Numbered from the stretch's first letter, positions 36,467 through 46,956 are shown. The stretch: 64,000 nucleotides of DNA from Flavobacterium sp. K5-23 (GCF_023278045.1 NZ_CP056783.1:2017501-2081500), one strand, 5' to 3'. Program-made: numbers and translations. The notes: generated by a model from the sequence alone, not told the origin.

Positions 36467-37556
36467 GGGCGTTTTTTGTTTTTACCTCTTTGATTAAAAG
36501 AAATTCTAAAAGATTCTCCGTGTCAAGCGTTCCCACAAGTTTGTTGTTTTCTAAGACTAGTAATAGGTTGGATTTATTGTGATATACAAGCTCAAAGATA
36601 TTCTCTAAATGGGTGTCAACATCGAGATATATTAAATTCCTGTTCATAACTGTATGAATGGCCGTATTTTCTCCATCATTAGAAAGGGCCAATATTATCT
36701 GGTCTCTATTTAGTGTACCTACTGGTTCATTATTCTCGGTTATCAAAAAAGTTTTAGACTGACTGTCAAGTAATAATTCAACTGCTTTTTTTATGGTGTC
36801 AGAAGCTTCAATTGTAAAATACTGCTTCATAAGTACATCTCTAACGGTAAATCCTTTGAGTCTAAATTTCGATTCGGTATATTCCGTTTCCATTTGGGCT
36901 CCCATAATGACAAATATTCCTATAAATATCAGAAAAGGATTGGAAAAAAAACCTAAAAAAATAAACCCCATAGCTAAAAGTTGCCCAATTCTAGCTGCGA
37001 TTTTTGTTGCCACATGCCTTTCTAATTTGAATGCCAAAATCGCTCTTAATATTCTTCCTCCATCCATTGGGAAAGCCGGAATTAAATTAAAAACCGCTAA
37101 TACGATGTTTACAATAAAGAAATTAAGAAAAAAATTATCAGCATTTACGCCCCCGGCTAATTCCTTCATTAAAATTTCAGGATTTTCAGGAATCGAAATA
37201 AAAAGGCCTGTTATAATAGCCAATCCAATATTTACTAATGGTCCAGCAAATGCAACAACTAGTTCTTCCGCAGGTTTCTCAGGGATGCGCTCTAATCTAG
37301 CCACTCCTCCTATGGGTAATAGTGTAATATCTTTGGTTTTTATACCATAATTTTTAGCCGCTAGTGCATGTCCCAATTCATGTAAAAAAACAGTAACAAA
37401 AATGGATAATATAAAAAATACGGACCAAGCTATTTGTAGCGCATTATATCCCGTTTTATAATTGATGTATATTATAAATACAATAATTAAGGAGAATGTC
37501 CAGTGTATAAAAACTCCAATACCAGCTATTTTTCCGAGTTTGAAAGATCCTTTCAT
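36456..37556 (-). CDS. Site-2 protease-like membrane metalloprotease with CBS pair
   Basis: This 366-residue intramembrane zinc protease belongs to the M50B family. It has an N-terminal TM at about 15-35 and the zinc motif HELGH (H59-H63). A further Zn/Asp site is [14 protein letters not shown] at about 160-173, surrounded by more TM helices. The C-terminal 130 residues are two CBS domains ([17 protein letters not shown] and [19 protein letters not shown]) that may sense adenine nucleotides. Such S2P-CBS proteins are widespread; substrates are generally unknown, although some cleave anti-sigma or membrane regulatory proteins. It overlaps the phospholipase-D gene by 11 bases. Confidence 0.92.
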   Translation of the reverse strand: MKGSFKLGKIAGIGVFIHWTFSLIIVFIIYINYKTGYNALQIAWSVFFILSIFVTVFLHELGHALAAKNYGIKTKDITLLPIGGVARLERIPEKPAEELVVAFAGPLVNIGLAIITGLFISIPENPEILMKELAGGVNADNFFLNFFIVNIVLAVFNLIPAFPMDGGRILRAILAFKLERHVATKIAARIGQLLAMGFIFLGFFSNPFLIFIGIFVIMGAQMETEYTESKFRLKGFTVRDVLMKQYFTIEASDTIKKAVELLLDSQSKTFLITENNEPVGTLNRDQIILALSNDGENTAIHTVMNRNLIYLDVDTHLENIFELVYHNKSNLLLVLENNKLVGTLDTENLLEFLLIKEVKTKNAHVN

Positions 37557-37996
37557 TTTTTGAATTTTTTTTTATTATTATTATTATTAAGTATAATGAA
37601 ATTGCGAACAAAGGCGCAAATAATTAAAAAATAATATATTGTAGTCCGAGTAAGAAGAAATTGGATGAAAGTAACGTTACACTAAATTACAATAATTTTC
37701 TTGAAGAATTGGAGAAATCTAGGATGAAGATGAAATTTACCTTCTTCATATTCAGGTCATTGACTAAAGAACTGTTGCGGCTTAATTAGCTGTCCAATAT
37801 TTGTCAATACTATAAATAAAAGCCTATGACAAGCGCAAGAGTCAACAGAAAATAAAAAGTTGATACGATTACACAAATTCGCAATGTTTAATATATGGGA
37901 ATCTGTAAAAAAGGGCCTAAATAAATCTTATGAACCAGGGAATCAGAAATAAAATAAATCATTTTAAACCAATGTATGTACGCTATTAAAGTGATA
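37557..37996. other. 440-base intergenic region
   Basis: I see no credible gene, terminator hairpin or repeat here. It is AT-rich and begins with a (TTA)-like run at 37570-37590. It separates the protease/lipid-synthase unit from the DUF2784 gene, and presumably holds the former's promoter on the minus strand. Confidence 0.4.
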
Positions 37997-38392
37997 TCAT
38001 TTTTTTAATTTTCTTTTCAGGATTCTTTTCTTTACTGCAAAGTAAATGCTGATGAAATAAGCAGAAGAAAACACAGCCACTGTCGTGACGTCAACAAAAC
38101 TTTCCAGCAGATTAATCCCCGTTATTTTTAAAAGCAGAAAATGGATATAAGAATTGCTTTCATCATTATAACCCAGAAGTTGGCGTACTTTCCAATGCCA
38201 ATCCGTAAACGGGCAATAACCTATCCCGTACCAAATTCCCAATACAACCCAGGAAAAGGCAGTAAGGGACAGTGTGATTAAGTTTACAAACCTCCATCGT
38301 GGAATGACCCATCCGAACACGTTGAACAAGACGAGAACAGTATGAAACAGGAAGAAAAAATAATCAATGAGATGAAGCATAAGTTTACTCAT
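37997..38392 (-). CDS. DUF2784 membrane protein
   Basis: This 131-residue protein has three to four TM helices and the DUF2784 signature GIGYCPFTDWHWKVRQLLGY. Members occur widely in proteobacteria and Bacteroidota; their function is unknown. The order is TM at about 8-28, TM at about 38-58, signature loop, then TM at about 95-118. The tail is basic (KKRILKRKLKK), consistent with a cytoplasmic end. It lies 88 bases past the PfkB gene on the same strand. Confidence 0.85.
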   Translation of the reverse strand: MSKLMLHLIDYFFFLFHTVLVLFNVFGWVIPRWRFVNLITLSLTAFSWVVLGIWYGIGYCPFTDWHWKVRQLLGYNDESNSYIHFLLLKITGINLLESFVDVTTVAVFSSAYFISIYFAVKKRILKRKLKK

Positions 38393-38480
38393 AAAATCAA
38401 GTAAATGAAATATTTATTTAAACTAGATTGCAAATGTTTTTAGTTTTCCAATCAATCACGATTATCTGAACCTTAAATAT

Positions 38481-39401
38481 TTACAATATTCTAATTATGT
38501 TATGAACGTCTTCTTTATGTGCCAATGCTGTTCCTTCTCCCATTGTAGCTGCTACACCGCAAGCCACGCCCCATTTTAGCATAATTTCAGGCGAATAATT
38601 ATTTAGTATCGAATAAATTAGTCCCGCCACCATACTATCACCCGCACCAATAGTACTGTTAACCGATACTGAAGGGGTTGATTGATAAAACACACCTTCC
38701 TTGGATGCTATAAAAGCACCTCTGGCACCTAGTGAAACAACCACATATTTTGCCTTTTCGGATTGTATCAGTTCTAAAGCAAACTCTTCCTGTTCTGAAC
38801 TGGATAAAAAATCCTTACCTGCAAGTAGCGCTAACTCCCGTTGATTGGGTTTCATTAGATAGACTTTTTCTTTGAGCGTTTCCTTCAAGGCGGGACCGGA
38901 TGTGTCCAATACTATTTTTAGGTTTTTATGCGAGAACTTCCGAATTAATTTAGCGAAATAATCTGCTGGCATTTCTTCGGCCAGACCACCACTTAAAACC
39001 AAAATATCATTAGGTTCAAGAATTTTTTCTATAGTATTTTCGATTTCAGCGATTTCATCTTTAGTTAAAGTATTTCCGGGCATCCCGAAACGGTACTGCT
39101 GTTTGGTTTGTGTATCAACAACGGCTAGATTCTCCCTTGTCCAAGCCTTAATGGGAATGGACTGCGGTTTAATATTCTCTTTTAGGAGTAATTCGTTTAA
39201 AAGCGCTCCGCAATTACCTGCAAAAGGGAATACACAATTAGTGGTTACATCTAATCGATTCAGTACTCTTGAAATGTTAATTCCTCCACCTCCAGGATTG
39301 TACTTAATGGAATGACATTTTAGCTTTTGCTCTGGGATAATGCCATCCACTTTTGCACTTTTATCTAAGGCAGGATTCAAGGTTAAGGTTACTATATTCA
39401 T
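38481..39401 (-). CDS. PfkB-family sugar-phosphate kinase (1-phosphofructokinase/6-phosphofructokinase type)
   Basis: This is a ribokinase-fold kinase of 306 residues. I chose the ATG at 39401, where MNIVTLTLNPALDKS starts the family consensus; an upstream start at 39437 lies inside the ATPase gene. It shows YNPGGGGINISRVL near residue 37 and the phosphate/ATP motif TIGAGDSMVAGL with the catalytic Asp. The family contains FruK, LacC and Pfk-2, and phosphorylates fructose 6-phosphate, fructose 1-phosphate or tagatose 6-phosphate. It lies four bases after the ATPase stop, so the pair share a transcript. With PEP synthase nearby it could control flux at the hexose-phosphate level. Confidence 0.9.
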   Translation of the reverse strand: MNIVTLTLNPALDKSAKVDGIIPEQKLKCHSIKYNPGGGGINISRVLNRLDVTTNCVFPFAGNCGALLNELLLKENIKPQSIPIKAWTRENLAVVDTQTKQQYRFGMPGNTLTKDEIAEIENTIEKILEPNDILVLSGGLAEEMPADYFAKLIRKFSHKNLKIVLDTSGPALKETLKEKVYLMKPNQRELALLAGKDFLSSSEQEEFALELIQSEKAKYVVVSLGARGAFIASKEGVFYQSTPSVSVNSTIGAGDSMVAGLIYSILNNYSPEIMLKWGVACGVAATMGEGTALAHKEDVHNIIRIL

Positions 39402-39405
39402 ATTG

Positions 39406-42021
39406 TTAGCTTTTTTTATTTTTATTTTCATTGCCATTGAAATTGTTTTTCTTTTTAAGTCTGTATATCCATTTTTCGATTTCTACCGCCCAGAACACAA
39501 TGCTTGATACTAATAACGTTATTGTAAGTTCGTAAATTGTGAGCGGCTGTGTTTTGAAAACCGAATTAAAAAAAGGAGTATAGATTAGCATCATCTGCAA
39601 GGCTATGGTTAATGCTAATGCACCCAAAAGGGGTTTGTTTGACAGGATTCCAATTTTAAATAAAGATTCCTTATCAGAGCGAATGGCTAATATATGTCCC
39701 ATTTGACTGAAACACAGAACAGTGAAAGCCATTGTTTGCCAGTGAGAAATTCCGCTTCCAATAGCCCAAGCTTGCATTCCCAGAGTTACTGAGCCCATTA
39801 AAAAACCAACCCACAATATGTGCAATGCCATCCTTCCAGCAAAAATATTCTGCTTGGGATTTCTTGGAGGTCGTTCCATAATATCAGCTTCTGAAGGTTC
39901 TGATGCAAGTGCTAATCCCGGTAAACCATCAGTAACAAGATTTATCCAAAGTATATGTACCGCTAGCAGAGGTATTGGCAAACCAAAAAAGGGAGCCAGA
40001 AAAATGGCCCATATTTCACCACTATTGCTGGTCATAGTGTATTTGATAAATTTCAAAATATTGTCAAATATCCTTCGGCCGTGTTTTACTGCAATTACTA
40101 TAGTGGCAAAATTATCGTCCAATAAAATCATATGAGCCGCTTCTTTAGCCACTTCAGTTCCGTTAATTCCCATAGCAATCCCAATATCTGCATTTTTTAG
40201 TGCAGGCGCGTCATTTACACCATCACCTGTCATTGCCACAAATTGCCCCTTGGCTTGCAATGCCTTGACAATTTTTAATTTTTGTTCAGGATTTACACGA
40301 GCATATACCCGAATTTTTTCGACACTGTTTTCAAACTGCTTTTCCGATAGAGTTTCAAGTACTGAACCTTCCAGCACCAAATCTTCTTCGGAAGTAATTA
40401 TTCCCAGCTGCTTTGCAATGTTTATTGCAGTGAGTCGGTGGTCGCCAGTAATCATAATAGGTATAATCCCCGCTTGTTTGCATTCGGAAACCGCTTTTTT
40501 TGCTTCTTCTCTTGGTGGATCGAGCATAGCTGTAAACCCTATAAAACGTAATGAAGATTCAATTGTTTCTGCATTTATGGTTTTGGGCAGGGCTTCTATT
40601 TCTTTTATGGCGTATCCAATGATGCGATAGCCTTTCTCGGCCATTTCATTTATTTTTACTTCTAATTCAGGAATTAGCGATTTTTGATTTTCGTCTAACT
40701 TTGCCCATAGCATATCTACAGCACCTTTAGTAATAACCACAATTCCTGTTTCCGTTTGGTGTACGGTAGTCATACACTTCCTTGAAGAATCAAACGGTAG
40801 TTCAGCAACCCTTGGGAGTTTTTTTTCTAATTCGAATTTTTCAATATTCTTATTAAAAGCATATTCTGCTAATGCCGTTTCGGTCGAGTCTCCAATCCAT
40901 TTCCCATTAGTTTCTTTGGCAACATCATTATTCAAAGCCATAGCTATAAGAAGTGGACTCGTTTGAAAAAGAGCAGATGTGGTTTTGACATTGGGAGTTT
41001 CATAAATTTCCTGAACACTCATTTTATTTAGTGTAAGTGTTCCGGTTTTATCAGAGCAGATATAGGTAACCGATCCAAGGGTTTCAACAGCGGGTAATTT
41101 TCGAATAAGTGCATTGCTTTTGGCTAATCGTTTAGCACCAAAGGCTAGAGCCACAGTAACAAGAGCGGGTAATGCTTCGGGGATGGCGGCAACAGCAAGA
41201 GAAATGGAAGTTAGCAACATCGTCAACACTGCTTCACCACGCAAGCGACCAATAACAAAAATCACAATGCAGATAATCAGAATCACAATTGAAAGTCTTT
41301 TTCCAAAAGCGCTTAATCGTTTTTGTAAAGGCGTGGCTGTTTCCTCGATTTGAATCATTTTTGCAATTCGTCCCAGCTCGGTATTCATTCCTGTCGCTAT
41401 TACATAAGCGGCTCCACGTCCGTTTGTGATAAATGTTCCCTTGAATCCCATATTGTTGCGGTCGCCAAGAGAGTATGTTCCTTCGGGTAGTTTAGCACTA
41501 TTTTTTTCTGTATTGTGGGATTCACCGGTAAGTGTAGATTCATCCACTTTTATCTGGTGTGTTTCAAAAAAACGAACATCAGCAGGAATCCTATTTCCGG
41601 CCTCGAGTAAAACCACGTCACCAGGCACCAAATCAAAAGCAGGTATTTCAAAAGTATTTCCTTCCCGAATTACTCTTGCATTGCTAGGTGTCATATCTTT
41701 TAATGCTTCCATCGCTTTTTCAGCTCTGAATTCTTGTATAAAACCTATGATTGCATTGACGAGAATAATGGCAAGAATGATTATGGTATCTACCAAATCG
41801 CCAATGAACCCCGAAATAATTGCAACCGCAATTAGTATAAGAATCATAAAATCGGTGAGTTGATGCAGCAGCATCCGTAAAACGGTTTTCTTCTTTTTGT
41901 CCTCAATCTGATTTCCCCCGTACTCAATAAGACGCTCCGAAGCGATAGAAGTCGCAATACCTGATGGTGTTGTGTTCAACAATCGCGATATATCAGAAAG
42001 TGGAAGCAAGTGCCAATTCAT
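39406..42021 (-). CDS. P-type cation ATPase, Ca2+-pump type
   Basis: This 871-residue P2-type pump has an N-terminal cation-ATPase domain, the actuator motif LTGESHNTEK, the phosphorylation site CSDKTGTLTLNK with the acceptor Asp, and the hinge TGDGVNDAPALKNADIGIAMG. Transmembrane motifs AAIPEALPALVTVAL (M4) and NSGEIWAIFLAP (M5), and WINLVTDGLPGLALA (M6), keep the acidic and Asn/Asp residues used to bind Ca2+ in SERCA-type pumps, so Ca2+ or Mn2+ export is likely. Two or three TM helices follow at the C-terminus. It is co-directional with the PfkB gene. It starts on the minus strand after the 363-base gap before the nqr cluster. Confidence 0.94.
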   Translation of the reverse strand: MNWHLLPLSDISRLLNTTPSGIATSIASERLIEYGGNQIEDKKKKTVLRMLLHQLTDFMILILIAVAIISGFIGDLVDTIIILAIILVNAIIGFIQEFRAEKAMEALKDMTPSNARVIREGNTFEIPAFDLVPGDVVLLEAGNRIPADVRFFETHQIKVDESTLTGESHNTEKNSAKLPEGTYSLGDRNNMGFKGTFITNGRGAAYVIATGMNTELGRIAKMIQIEETATPLQKRLSAFGKRLSIVILIICIVIFVIGRLRGEAVLTMLLTSISLAVAAIPEALPALVTVALAFGAKRLAKSNALIRKLPAVETLGSVTYICSDKTGTLTLNKMSVQEIYETPNVKTTSALFQTSPLLIAMALNNDVAKETNGKWIGDSTETALAEYAFNKNIEKFELEKKLPRVAELPFDSSRKCMTTVHQTETGIVVITKGAVDMLWAKLDENQKSLIPELEVKINEMAEKGYRIIGYAIKEIEALPKTINAETIESSLRFIGFTAMLDPPREEAKKAVSECKQAGIIPIMITGDHRLTAINIAKQLGIITSEEDLVLEGSVLETLSEKQFENSVEKIRVYARVNPEQKLKIVKALQAKGQFVAMTGDGVNDAPALKNADIGIAMGINGTEVAKEAAHMILLDDNFATIVIAVKHGRRIFDNILKFIKYTMTSNSGEIWAIFLAPFFGLPIPLLAVHILWINLVTDGLPGLALASEPSEADIMERPPRNPKQNIFAGRMALHILWVGFLMGSVTLGMQAWAIGSGISHWQTMAFTVLCFSQMGHILAIRSDKESLFKIGILSNKPLLGALALTIALQMMLIYTPFFNSVFKTQPLTIYELTITLLVSSIVFWAVEIEKWIYRLKKKNNFNGNENKNKKS

Positions 42022-42384
42022 TTGAGTTCATTTAAATGATGAATACTCTGTTTTTTTTGAGGTTGTGACTTAAAAAAGGTAAAATAGTTTTACTTTTATT
42101 AATTTAAAATATTAATGTAATTTACGGATTTTATAATTCATTGATTACCAATTGTTTTAGTATTACAATTCTACTATCAAATATAACTAATTTACCAATG
42201 ATATCTATGATGATGTATTTGCTATATTCAGTAATTATCCCGAAATTTACTCAAGTAATTTTTTAGTTTTTGGAGAATTCTTAGCTTTTGGTCTTATGTG
42301 AAATTTATTGAGAGCTGGGTTTTTCATTGGAAATTTAAAATTACAAACCTTTTTTGAACGACTTCTAATTATTTAAATTTAATT
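42022..42384. other. 363-base intergenic region between divergent ATPase and NqrM-like genes
   Basis: There is no gene. On the minus strand TATATTTG (42178-42185) matches the -7 consensus, but no suitable -33 TTG stands upstream. The region must carry promoters for the ATPase gene (minus) and the small NqrM-like gene (plus). Confidence 0.4.
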
Positions 42385-42570
42385 ATGAAAACCATCATCC
42401 TTTCTATTGTTCTTTTAGCGCTTGCCATAGCTGGGATTGCCATTAAACTACTAGTGAAAAAAAACGGCAAATTTTCTGGTACCTGTAGTAGCAATAACCC
42501 TTTAATACAAAGTGATGGCGGAACGTGTGGTATTTGTGGAGCAAAGCCAGAGGAGAAATGCAAATCTTAG
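42385..42570 (+). CDS. nqrM: NqrM-like small membrane protein
   Basis: This 61-residue protein has one N-terminal TM helix (about 3-23, TIILSIVLLALAIAGIAIKL) followed by a short domain with four cysteines (C34, C48, C51 and C59). That architecture matches NqrM (DUF539), an assembly factor thought to supply iron to the NqrD/NqrE centre of Na+-NQR. Its gene lies next to apbE and the nqr operon, as in Vibrio. Here it is on the opposite strand, and its stop overlaps the apbE stop by four bases. Similarity is by architecture and location rather than by a long shared motif. Confidence 0.6.
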   Translation: MKTIILSIVLLALAIAGIAIKLLVKKNGKFSGTCSSNNPLIQSDGGTCGICGAKPEEKCKS

Positions 42571-43574
42571 TTCAATTCCCTTATCGAATTTTTTAAACTT
42601 TCTGATGCGTATGTTTTCCAAATTCCTTTATCATCATAAATAAAATAGACTTCCAGTTTCAATTCTTTGTTTGCTTCTAAAAATTGTATTGAATTATTCA
42701 ATCCCATCACCATAAAGGCAGTGGCATAAGCATCAGCTGTAATGCCGTCGTCAGCAATCACAGTAGCGCTTAGTAAATTTTGTTTGGCGGGGTAGCCCGT
42801 TTTTGGATTGATGATATGGGAATATTTTTGGCCATTCTCCTCATAAAATTTACGGTAATTCCCAGATGTAGCCAGCGCTTTATCGTTTAATTCTATTACA
42901 GCCTCAAGTTCCCTTTCTGAGGTTTCTTTTTCATCAGGTTTATCTATACCAACTTTCCAATTCTCATTTTCTTTTTTTCCTTTAGCTTTCAGTTCTCCTC
43001 CCAGTTCAACTAAGTAATTATTTATTCCTTTGCTTTCAAGATAATTGGCAATAACATCAACTGAATATCCTTGGGCAATGGCATTAAAATCAATTTTGAT
43101 CTCCGGTTTTGCCTTTATAATTTTGTTGCCCTCCAATCTTACCATTTTGTAACCTACAAAATGGAGTAGGCTGTCAATTTTTTTGCTGTCAATAGTTGCT
43201 TTTTTGGCAAAGCCAAATCCCCAGGAATTTACTAATGGACCAACCGTTACATCAAAAATGCCATCTGTTTTCTGGGAGACTTCGATTGATTTATTAAAAA
43301 CTTCAATAAAATAGGGGTCAACCAAAACACTGTTGTCGTTATTATTTATTCTGGAAATAAGTGAACCAGGAACCCAGGTAGACATTGAGGCGTCAATGTC
43401 TTTTAACAGTGAATCAATGGCGGTTTTGTGATTGATTCCATCATCTGATAAATAGGAAATATGGTAGGTAGTGCCTTGTGCATTACCTTCAACTTTGATT
43501 AAATTTTTCTTTTTCGGGTTACAGCCAGAAAAAAGAATAAGGGATGCAAGTATAGGGAAAAGGAATTTCTTCAT
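42567..43574 (-). CDS. apbE: FAD:protein FMN transferase ApbE
   Basis: This 335-residue lipoprotein (lipobox ending FSGC, Cys18) is exported to the periplasm. Family motifs include GTTYHISYL, DASMSTWVPGSLISRIN, VDPYFIEVFNKSIE and the FAD-binding segment KIDFNAIAQGYSVD. The C-terminal metal-binding part contains DDGITADAYATAFMVMG. ApbE attaches FMN to the Thr of the SGAT motifs in NqrB and NqrC, both encoded just upstream. It is the last gene of the nqr operon, 12 bases after nqrF. Confidence 0.95.
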   Translation of the reverse strand: MKKFLFPILASLILFSGCNPKKKNLIKVEGNAQGTTYHISYLSDDGINHKTAIDSLLKDIDASMSTWVPGSLISRINNNDNSVLVDPYFIEVFNKSIEVSQKTDGIFDVTVGPLVNSWGFGFAKKATIDSKKIDSLLHFVGYKMVRLEGNKIIKAKPEIKIDFNAIAQGYSVDVIANYLESKGINNYLVELGGELKAKGKKENENWKVGIDKPDEKETSERELEAVIELNDKALATSGNYRKFYEENGQKYSHIINPKTGYPAKQNLLSATVIADDGITADAYATAFMVMGLNNSIQFLEANKELKLEVYFIYDDKGIWKTYASESLKNSIRELN

Positions 43575-43586
43575 AAATGTTTTTTA

Positions 43587-44852
43587 TTAGCTACCAAAAT
43601 CATCAAAAGCAATATTCTCAGGAGGAACACCAAGTTCGTCAAGCATTTTAAAAACCGCAGCATTCATCATAGGTGGTCCGCAAATATAATATTCTACATC
43701 TTCTGGCGCATCGTGATGTTTTAAATAATTTTCTAATAACACATTATGAATGAAACCCGTATAGCCTGTCCAATTGTCTTCTGGCATTGGTTCTGAGAGC
43801 GCAATGTTGTATTGAAAATTGGGAAATTCTTTTTCGATATCCCGGAAATGATCGGTATAAAAAACTTCCCTTGATGATCTTCCACCGTACCAGAAAGAAA
43901 CTTTTCTATCCCTTTCTTTTTGGGTATGAAAAATATGAAATAAATGAGAACGCAAGGGAGCCATTCCAGCACCACCACCAATATATATCATTTCTCTATC
44001 TGTTGGTTTTATATGGAAATCACCAAAAGGACCTGCAATATTTACTTTGTCACCAGGTTTTAGGGCAAATACATAGGAAGAACAAATACCCGGATTTAGA
44101 TCCATAAACCCACCTGTTTTTCTGTCAAATGGGGGAGTGGCAAGACGTATATTCAGCATAATGATGTTTCCTTCTGCTGGATGATTAGCCATTGAATAAG
44201 CACGGAAAATGGGCTCTGGATTTTTCATTTTCAGGTCCCAGATTTTGAATTTATCGTAATCTCCCTGAAAGCGATCATCAATTTTATAGAGATCTTTTTT
44301 GAAATCTATTTCAGTCGCCGGAACATCGATTTGGATATAACAACCCGACTCAAATTCAAGGAATTCACCTTCGGGTAATTTTACGACCAGTTCTTTAATA
44401 TAGGTAGCCACATTATTATTTGAAATAACTTCACATTCCCATTTTTTAATTCCCATTATTTTTTGAGGAATTATGATTTCCATATCCTGTTTTACTTTTA
44501 CTTGGCAACCCAAACGCCAGTTTGATTGCTGTTGTTTACGGGTGAAATAGGGCGTTTCAGTGGGTAATATTTCTCCGCCTCCTGATATTACTTGGCATTT
44601 GCACATAGCACAGGTTCCACCTCCACCGCAGGCCGAGGGTAAAAATATTTTTTTATTGGACAAAGTGCTTAGCAGTGTTGAGCCGGCTTCTGTTTCAAGT
44701 ACTTCCTTTTCGTTAATAGTTATTTTAACTGATCCGGAAGGAGTAAGTTTTGATTTTGCATACAGAATAATATATACCAATACCAAATTGAATATTAGAA
44801 AAACAACTACGCTGCTTATAACTGTTGTACTATCAAAAGCTAAAATTATCAT
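43587..44852 (-). CDS. nqrF: Na+-translocating NADH:quinone reductase subunit F
   Basis: This is the NADH-oxidising subunit, 421 residues. It has an N-terminal TM helix (about 8-30). A 2Fe-2S ferredoxin domain follows with cysteines C75, C81, C84 and C116 ([15 protein letters not shown]). The FAD domain ([12 protein letters not shown]) and NADH-binding domain ([21 protein letters not shown] and [13 protein letters not shown]) come next. It ends in DDFGS as in other NqrF. Electrons enter here and pass by FAD and 2Fe-2S to the NqrB/NqrC flavins. It follows nqrE with a gap of 20 bases. Confidence 0.97.
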   Translation of the reverse strand: MIILAFDSTTVISSVVVFLIFNLVLVYIILYAKSKLTPSGSVKITINEKEVLETEAGSTLLSTLSNKKIFLPSACGGGGTCAMCKCQVISGGGEILPTETPYFTRKQQQSNWRLGCQVKVKQDMEIIIPQKIMGIKKWECEVISNNNVATYIKELVVKLPEGEFLEFESGCYIQIDVPATEIDFKKDLYKIDDRFQGDYDKFKIWDLKMKNPEPIFRAYSMANHPAEGNIIMLNIRLATPPFDRKTGGFMDLNPGICSSYVFALKPGDKVNIAGPFGDFHIKPTDREMIYIGGGAGMAPLRSHLFHIFHTQKERDRKVSFWYGGRSSREVFYTDHFRDIEKEFPNFQYNIALSEPMPEDNWTGYTGFIHNVLLENYLKHHDAPEDVEYYICGPPMMNAAVFKMLDELGVPPENIAFDDFGS

Positions 44853-44872
44853 TTTCTTATTTGATTAAAAAT

Positions 44873-45487
44873 TTATAATGCAATCCCCATAAAACTCATA
44901 AATGCAATGGCCATTAATCCAGTTAAGATAAAAGTAATTCCCAAACCTCTTAAAGGTGCAGGAATATTAGAATACCGTAATTTTTCTCGAATGGCAGATA
45001 ATGCTACTATTGCTAAAAACCAACCCACGCCAGAACCCAATCCAAAAACAGTAGCCTCTCCTAATGTTGCGTATTCCCTTTCCTGCATAAATAACGCGCC
45101 TCCCAGAATCGAGCAGTTTACCGCAATAAGTGGTAAAAATATACCTAAGGAAGTGTATAATGCAGGGGCATATTTTTCAACAATCATTTCCACTAATTGA
45201 ACTATGGAAGCAATAGTCGCAATAAACATAATGAAACTTAAAAAGCTGAGGTCTACTGTTGCAAAATCGGGTGATAACCAACTTAAAGCACCAGCTTTTA
45301 ACACATATTTTTCCAGCATATAACAAGCCGGTACTGAAACCAGTAAAACAAATATCACTGCAAGACCTAATCCTATGGCGCTTTTAACGGTTTTGGATAT
45401 AGCCAAGTAAGAACACATACCCAGGAAATAGGCAAATATCATATTTTCGATGAAAATGGCTTTTATAAAAATATTTATATGCTCCAT
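44873..45487 (-). CDS. nqrE: Na+-NQR subunit E
   Basis: This 204-residue inner-membrane subunit has six TM helices. NqrD and NqrE together hold an iron centre through Cys residues in half helices. NqrE Cys25 (LGMCSYLAISK) and the Cys in IAVNCSILGGALFM are present. GLGSGVGWFLAI is a conserved loop. It lies between nqrD and nqrF, with gaps of 46 and 20 bases, all on the minus strand. Confidence 0.97.
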   Translation of the reverse strand: MEHINIFIKAIFIENMIFAYFLGMCSYLAISKTVKSAIGLGLAVIFVLLVSVPACYMLEKYVLKAGALSWLSPDFATVDLSFLSFIMFIATIASIVQLVEMIVEKYAPALYTSLGIFLPLIAVNCSILGGALFMQEREYATLGEATVFGLGSGVGWFLAIVALSAIREKLRYSNIPAPLRGLGITFILTGLMAIAFMSFMGIAL

Positions 45488-45533
45488 AGAAAAAATGTTT
45501 AAAAAACGTTGTTTTTATTTGTTGTCGTTTTAA

Positions 45534-46214
45534 TTATTTAGACTCTATTAATTTTTTGTTTCCACTTCGTTGTACCCAAATGATAATCCCAACAATGATT
45601 AATGCCATAGGGGGCATAATGACAAGGCTGTTATTAAAATAACCCAACTTATATATCGATTCCGGTATTATTCGAAAACCCATCAACTCTCCGGAGCCAA
45701 ATAGTTCCCTTATCATAGAAACTATAACTAATATTAATCCATAACCAAATCCGTTACCGATACCGTCTAAAAACGAAGGCCAAGGTTTATTAGCCATTGC
45801 AAAGGCTTCTAATCGGCCCATAATGATGCAATTGGTAATAATCAGACCCACAAAAACCGATAACTGTTTGCTAACGTCAAAAACAAAGGCTTTTAAAAAC
45901 TGATCGACCAAAATAACCATTGCAGCAACAACAGTTAACTGAACTATAATGCGTATTCGGGTTGGAATAATGTTTCGAATAAATGAAATAATAACATTCG
46001 AAAAAGCACATACGACTATAACCGCAACGGCCATAACAATTGAGGGTTTCATTTTTACGGTTACTGCTAATGCCGAACAAATGCCTAAAACTTGTACCGT
46101 GATAGGGTTATTGTCGTTTAATGGATCATACAAAAGCCGTTTATTTTTTGGAGAAAATAAAGCTTCTTTCGGTTCTTTCGGTTTTGCAGGAACTGCTATT
46201 GTTTCTGTGCTCAT
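45534..46214 (-). CDS. nqrD: Na+-NQR subunit D
   Basis: This 226-residue subunit has six TM helices. The two iron-liganding Cys, in LGICSALAVTVKM (Cys46) and LIITNCIIMGRLEAFAM, are conserved, as is SFLDGIGNGFGYG. The N-terminus has a Pro/Lys-rich extension of about 20 residues. It works with NqrE in Na+ translocation coupled to electron transfer across the membrane. It is 25 bases past nqrC on the same strand. Confidence 0.97.
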   Translation of the reverse strand: MSTETIAVPAKPKEPKEALFSPKNKRLLYDPLNDNNPITVQVLGICSALAVTVKMKPSIVMAVAVIVVCAFSNVIISFIRNIIPTRIRIIVQLTVVAAMVILVDQFLKAFVFDVSKQLSVFVGLIITNCIIMGRLEAFAMANKPWPSFLDGIGNGFGYGLILVIVSMIRELFGSGELMGFRIIPESIYKLGYFNNSLVIMPPMALIIVGIIIWVQRSGNKKLIESK

Positions 46215-46239
46215 ACGCTGCTATTTAAGTTTATAAATG

Positions 46240-46956
46240 CTATGGCCTTCTACTTTTAAAATAAGGGATATAATTGTTAAGCGTTCTTTTAAACATTTCG
46301 GTAACGCCTTTGCTGGTAATTGTAGCTCCGGAAACGGCATCCACACCATGCATATCATTAGGAGATGCACCGCCTTTTATTACGGTTACCGAAACAAAAT
46401 TTCCCGATTCATCAAATATTTTTTTTCCAATGAACTGCTGCTGAAATTTTTCTGTTTCAATTTCGGCGCCTAGTCCAGGCGTTTCGCTTTTGTGTCCAAA
46501 ACTAGCACCGTATATAGTGTTCATATCGGCTTCCAAGGAAATATATCCCCATATTGGTCCCCATAATCCTTTTCCACGTACTGGAATGATATAAAAAGAG
46601 TTTCCGTCTTTATTGCAAATAAAAAGCGGGAATAACTGCTCATCAGCTTTTCCAGTTTTTATTTTGTCGAGTTCTTTTTTGAGGTCTATGTCAAACGCCG
46701 CAATTTTGCCTGTTACTTCTACACCTTTATTGTTTAAAACAATTTGGTTGGTTATATATTGGTTAAAAAAACGCTCGGTCTCAGCGGTTTCTGCATTTAC
46801 AGAAACACTGGTTAAAATATTTTTCATTTTTTCTATCCTACTATTTTTTGCCTGATATGGAGCAAGGCTAATGGCAGTTACTGATAACAGTATTGCAATA
46901 ACCACCACCATACCGGAGGAAAAAAGGAACGTAGCTTTGTTACTGTCTTTATCCAT
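46240..46956 (-). CDS. nqrC: Na+-NQR subunit C
   Basis: This 238-residue subunit has an N-terminal TM helix and a periplasmic domain. FMN is bound to the Thr of the SGATITS motif (VDAVSGATITSKG; Thr212), the target of ApbE. The region LWGPIWGYISLEADMNTIYG is conserved in the family. Its start overlaps the nqrB stop by 8 bases, which suggests translational coupling. The protein relays electrons from the 2Fe-2S and Fe centres towards NqrB. Confidence 0.96.
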   Translation of the reverse strand: MDKDSNKATFLFSSGMVVVIAILLSVTAISLAPYQAKNSRIEKMKNILTSVSVNAETAETERFFNQYITNQIVLNNKGVEVTGKIAAFDIDLKKELDKIKTGKADEQLFPLFICNKDGNSFYIIPVRGKGLWGPIWGYISLEADMNTIYGASFGHKSETPGLGAEIETEKFQQQFIGKKIFDESGNFVSVTVIKGGASPNDMHGVDAVSGATITSKGVTEMFKRTLNNYIPYFKSRRP

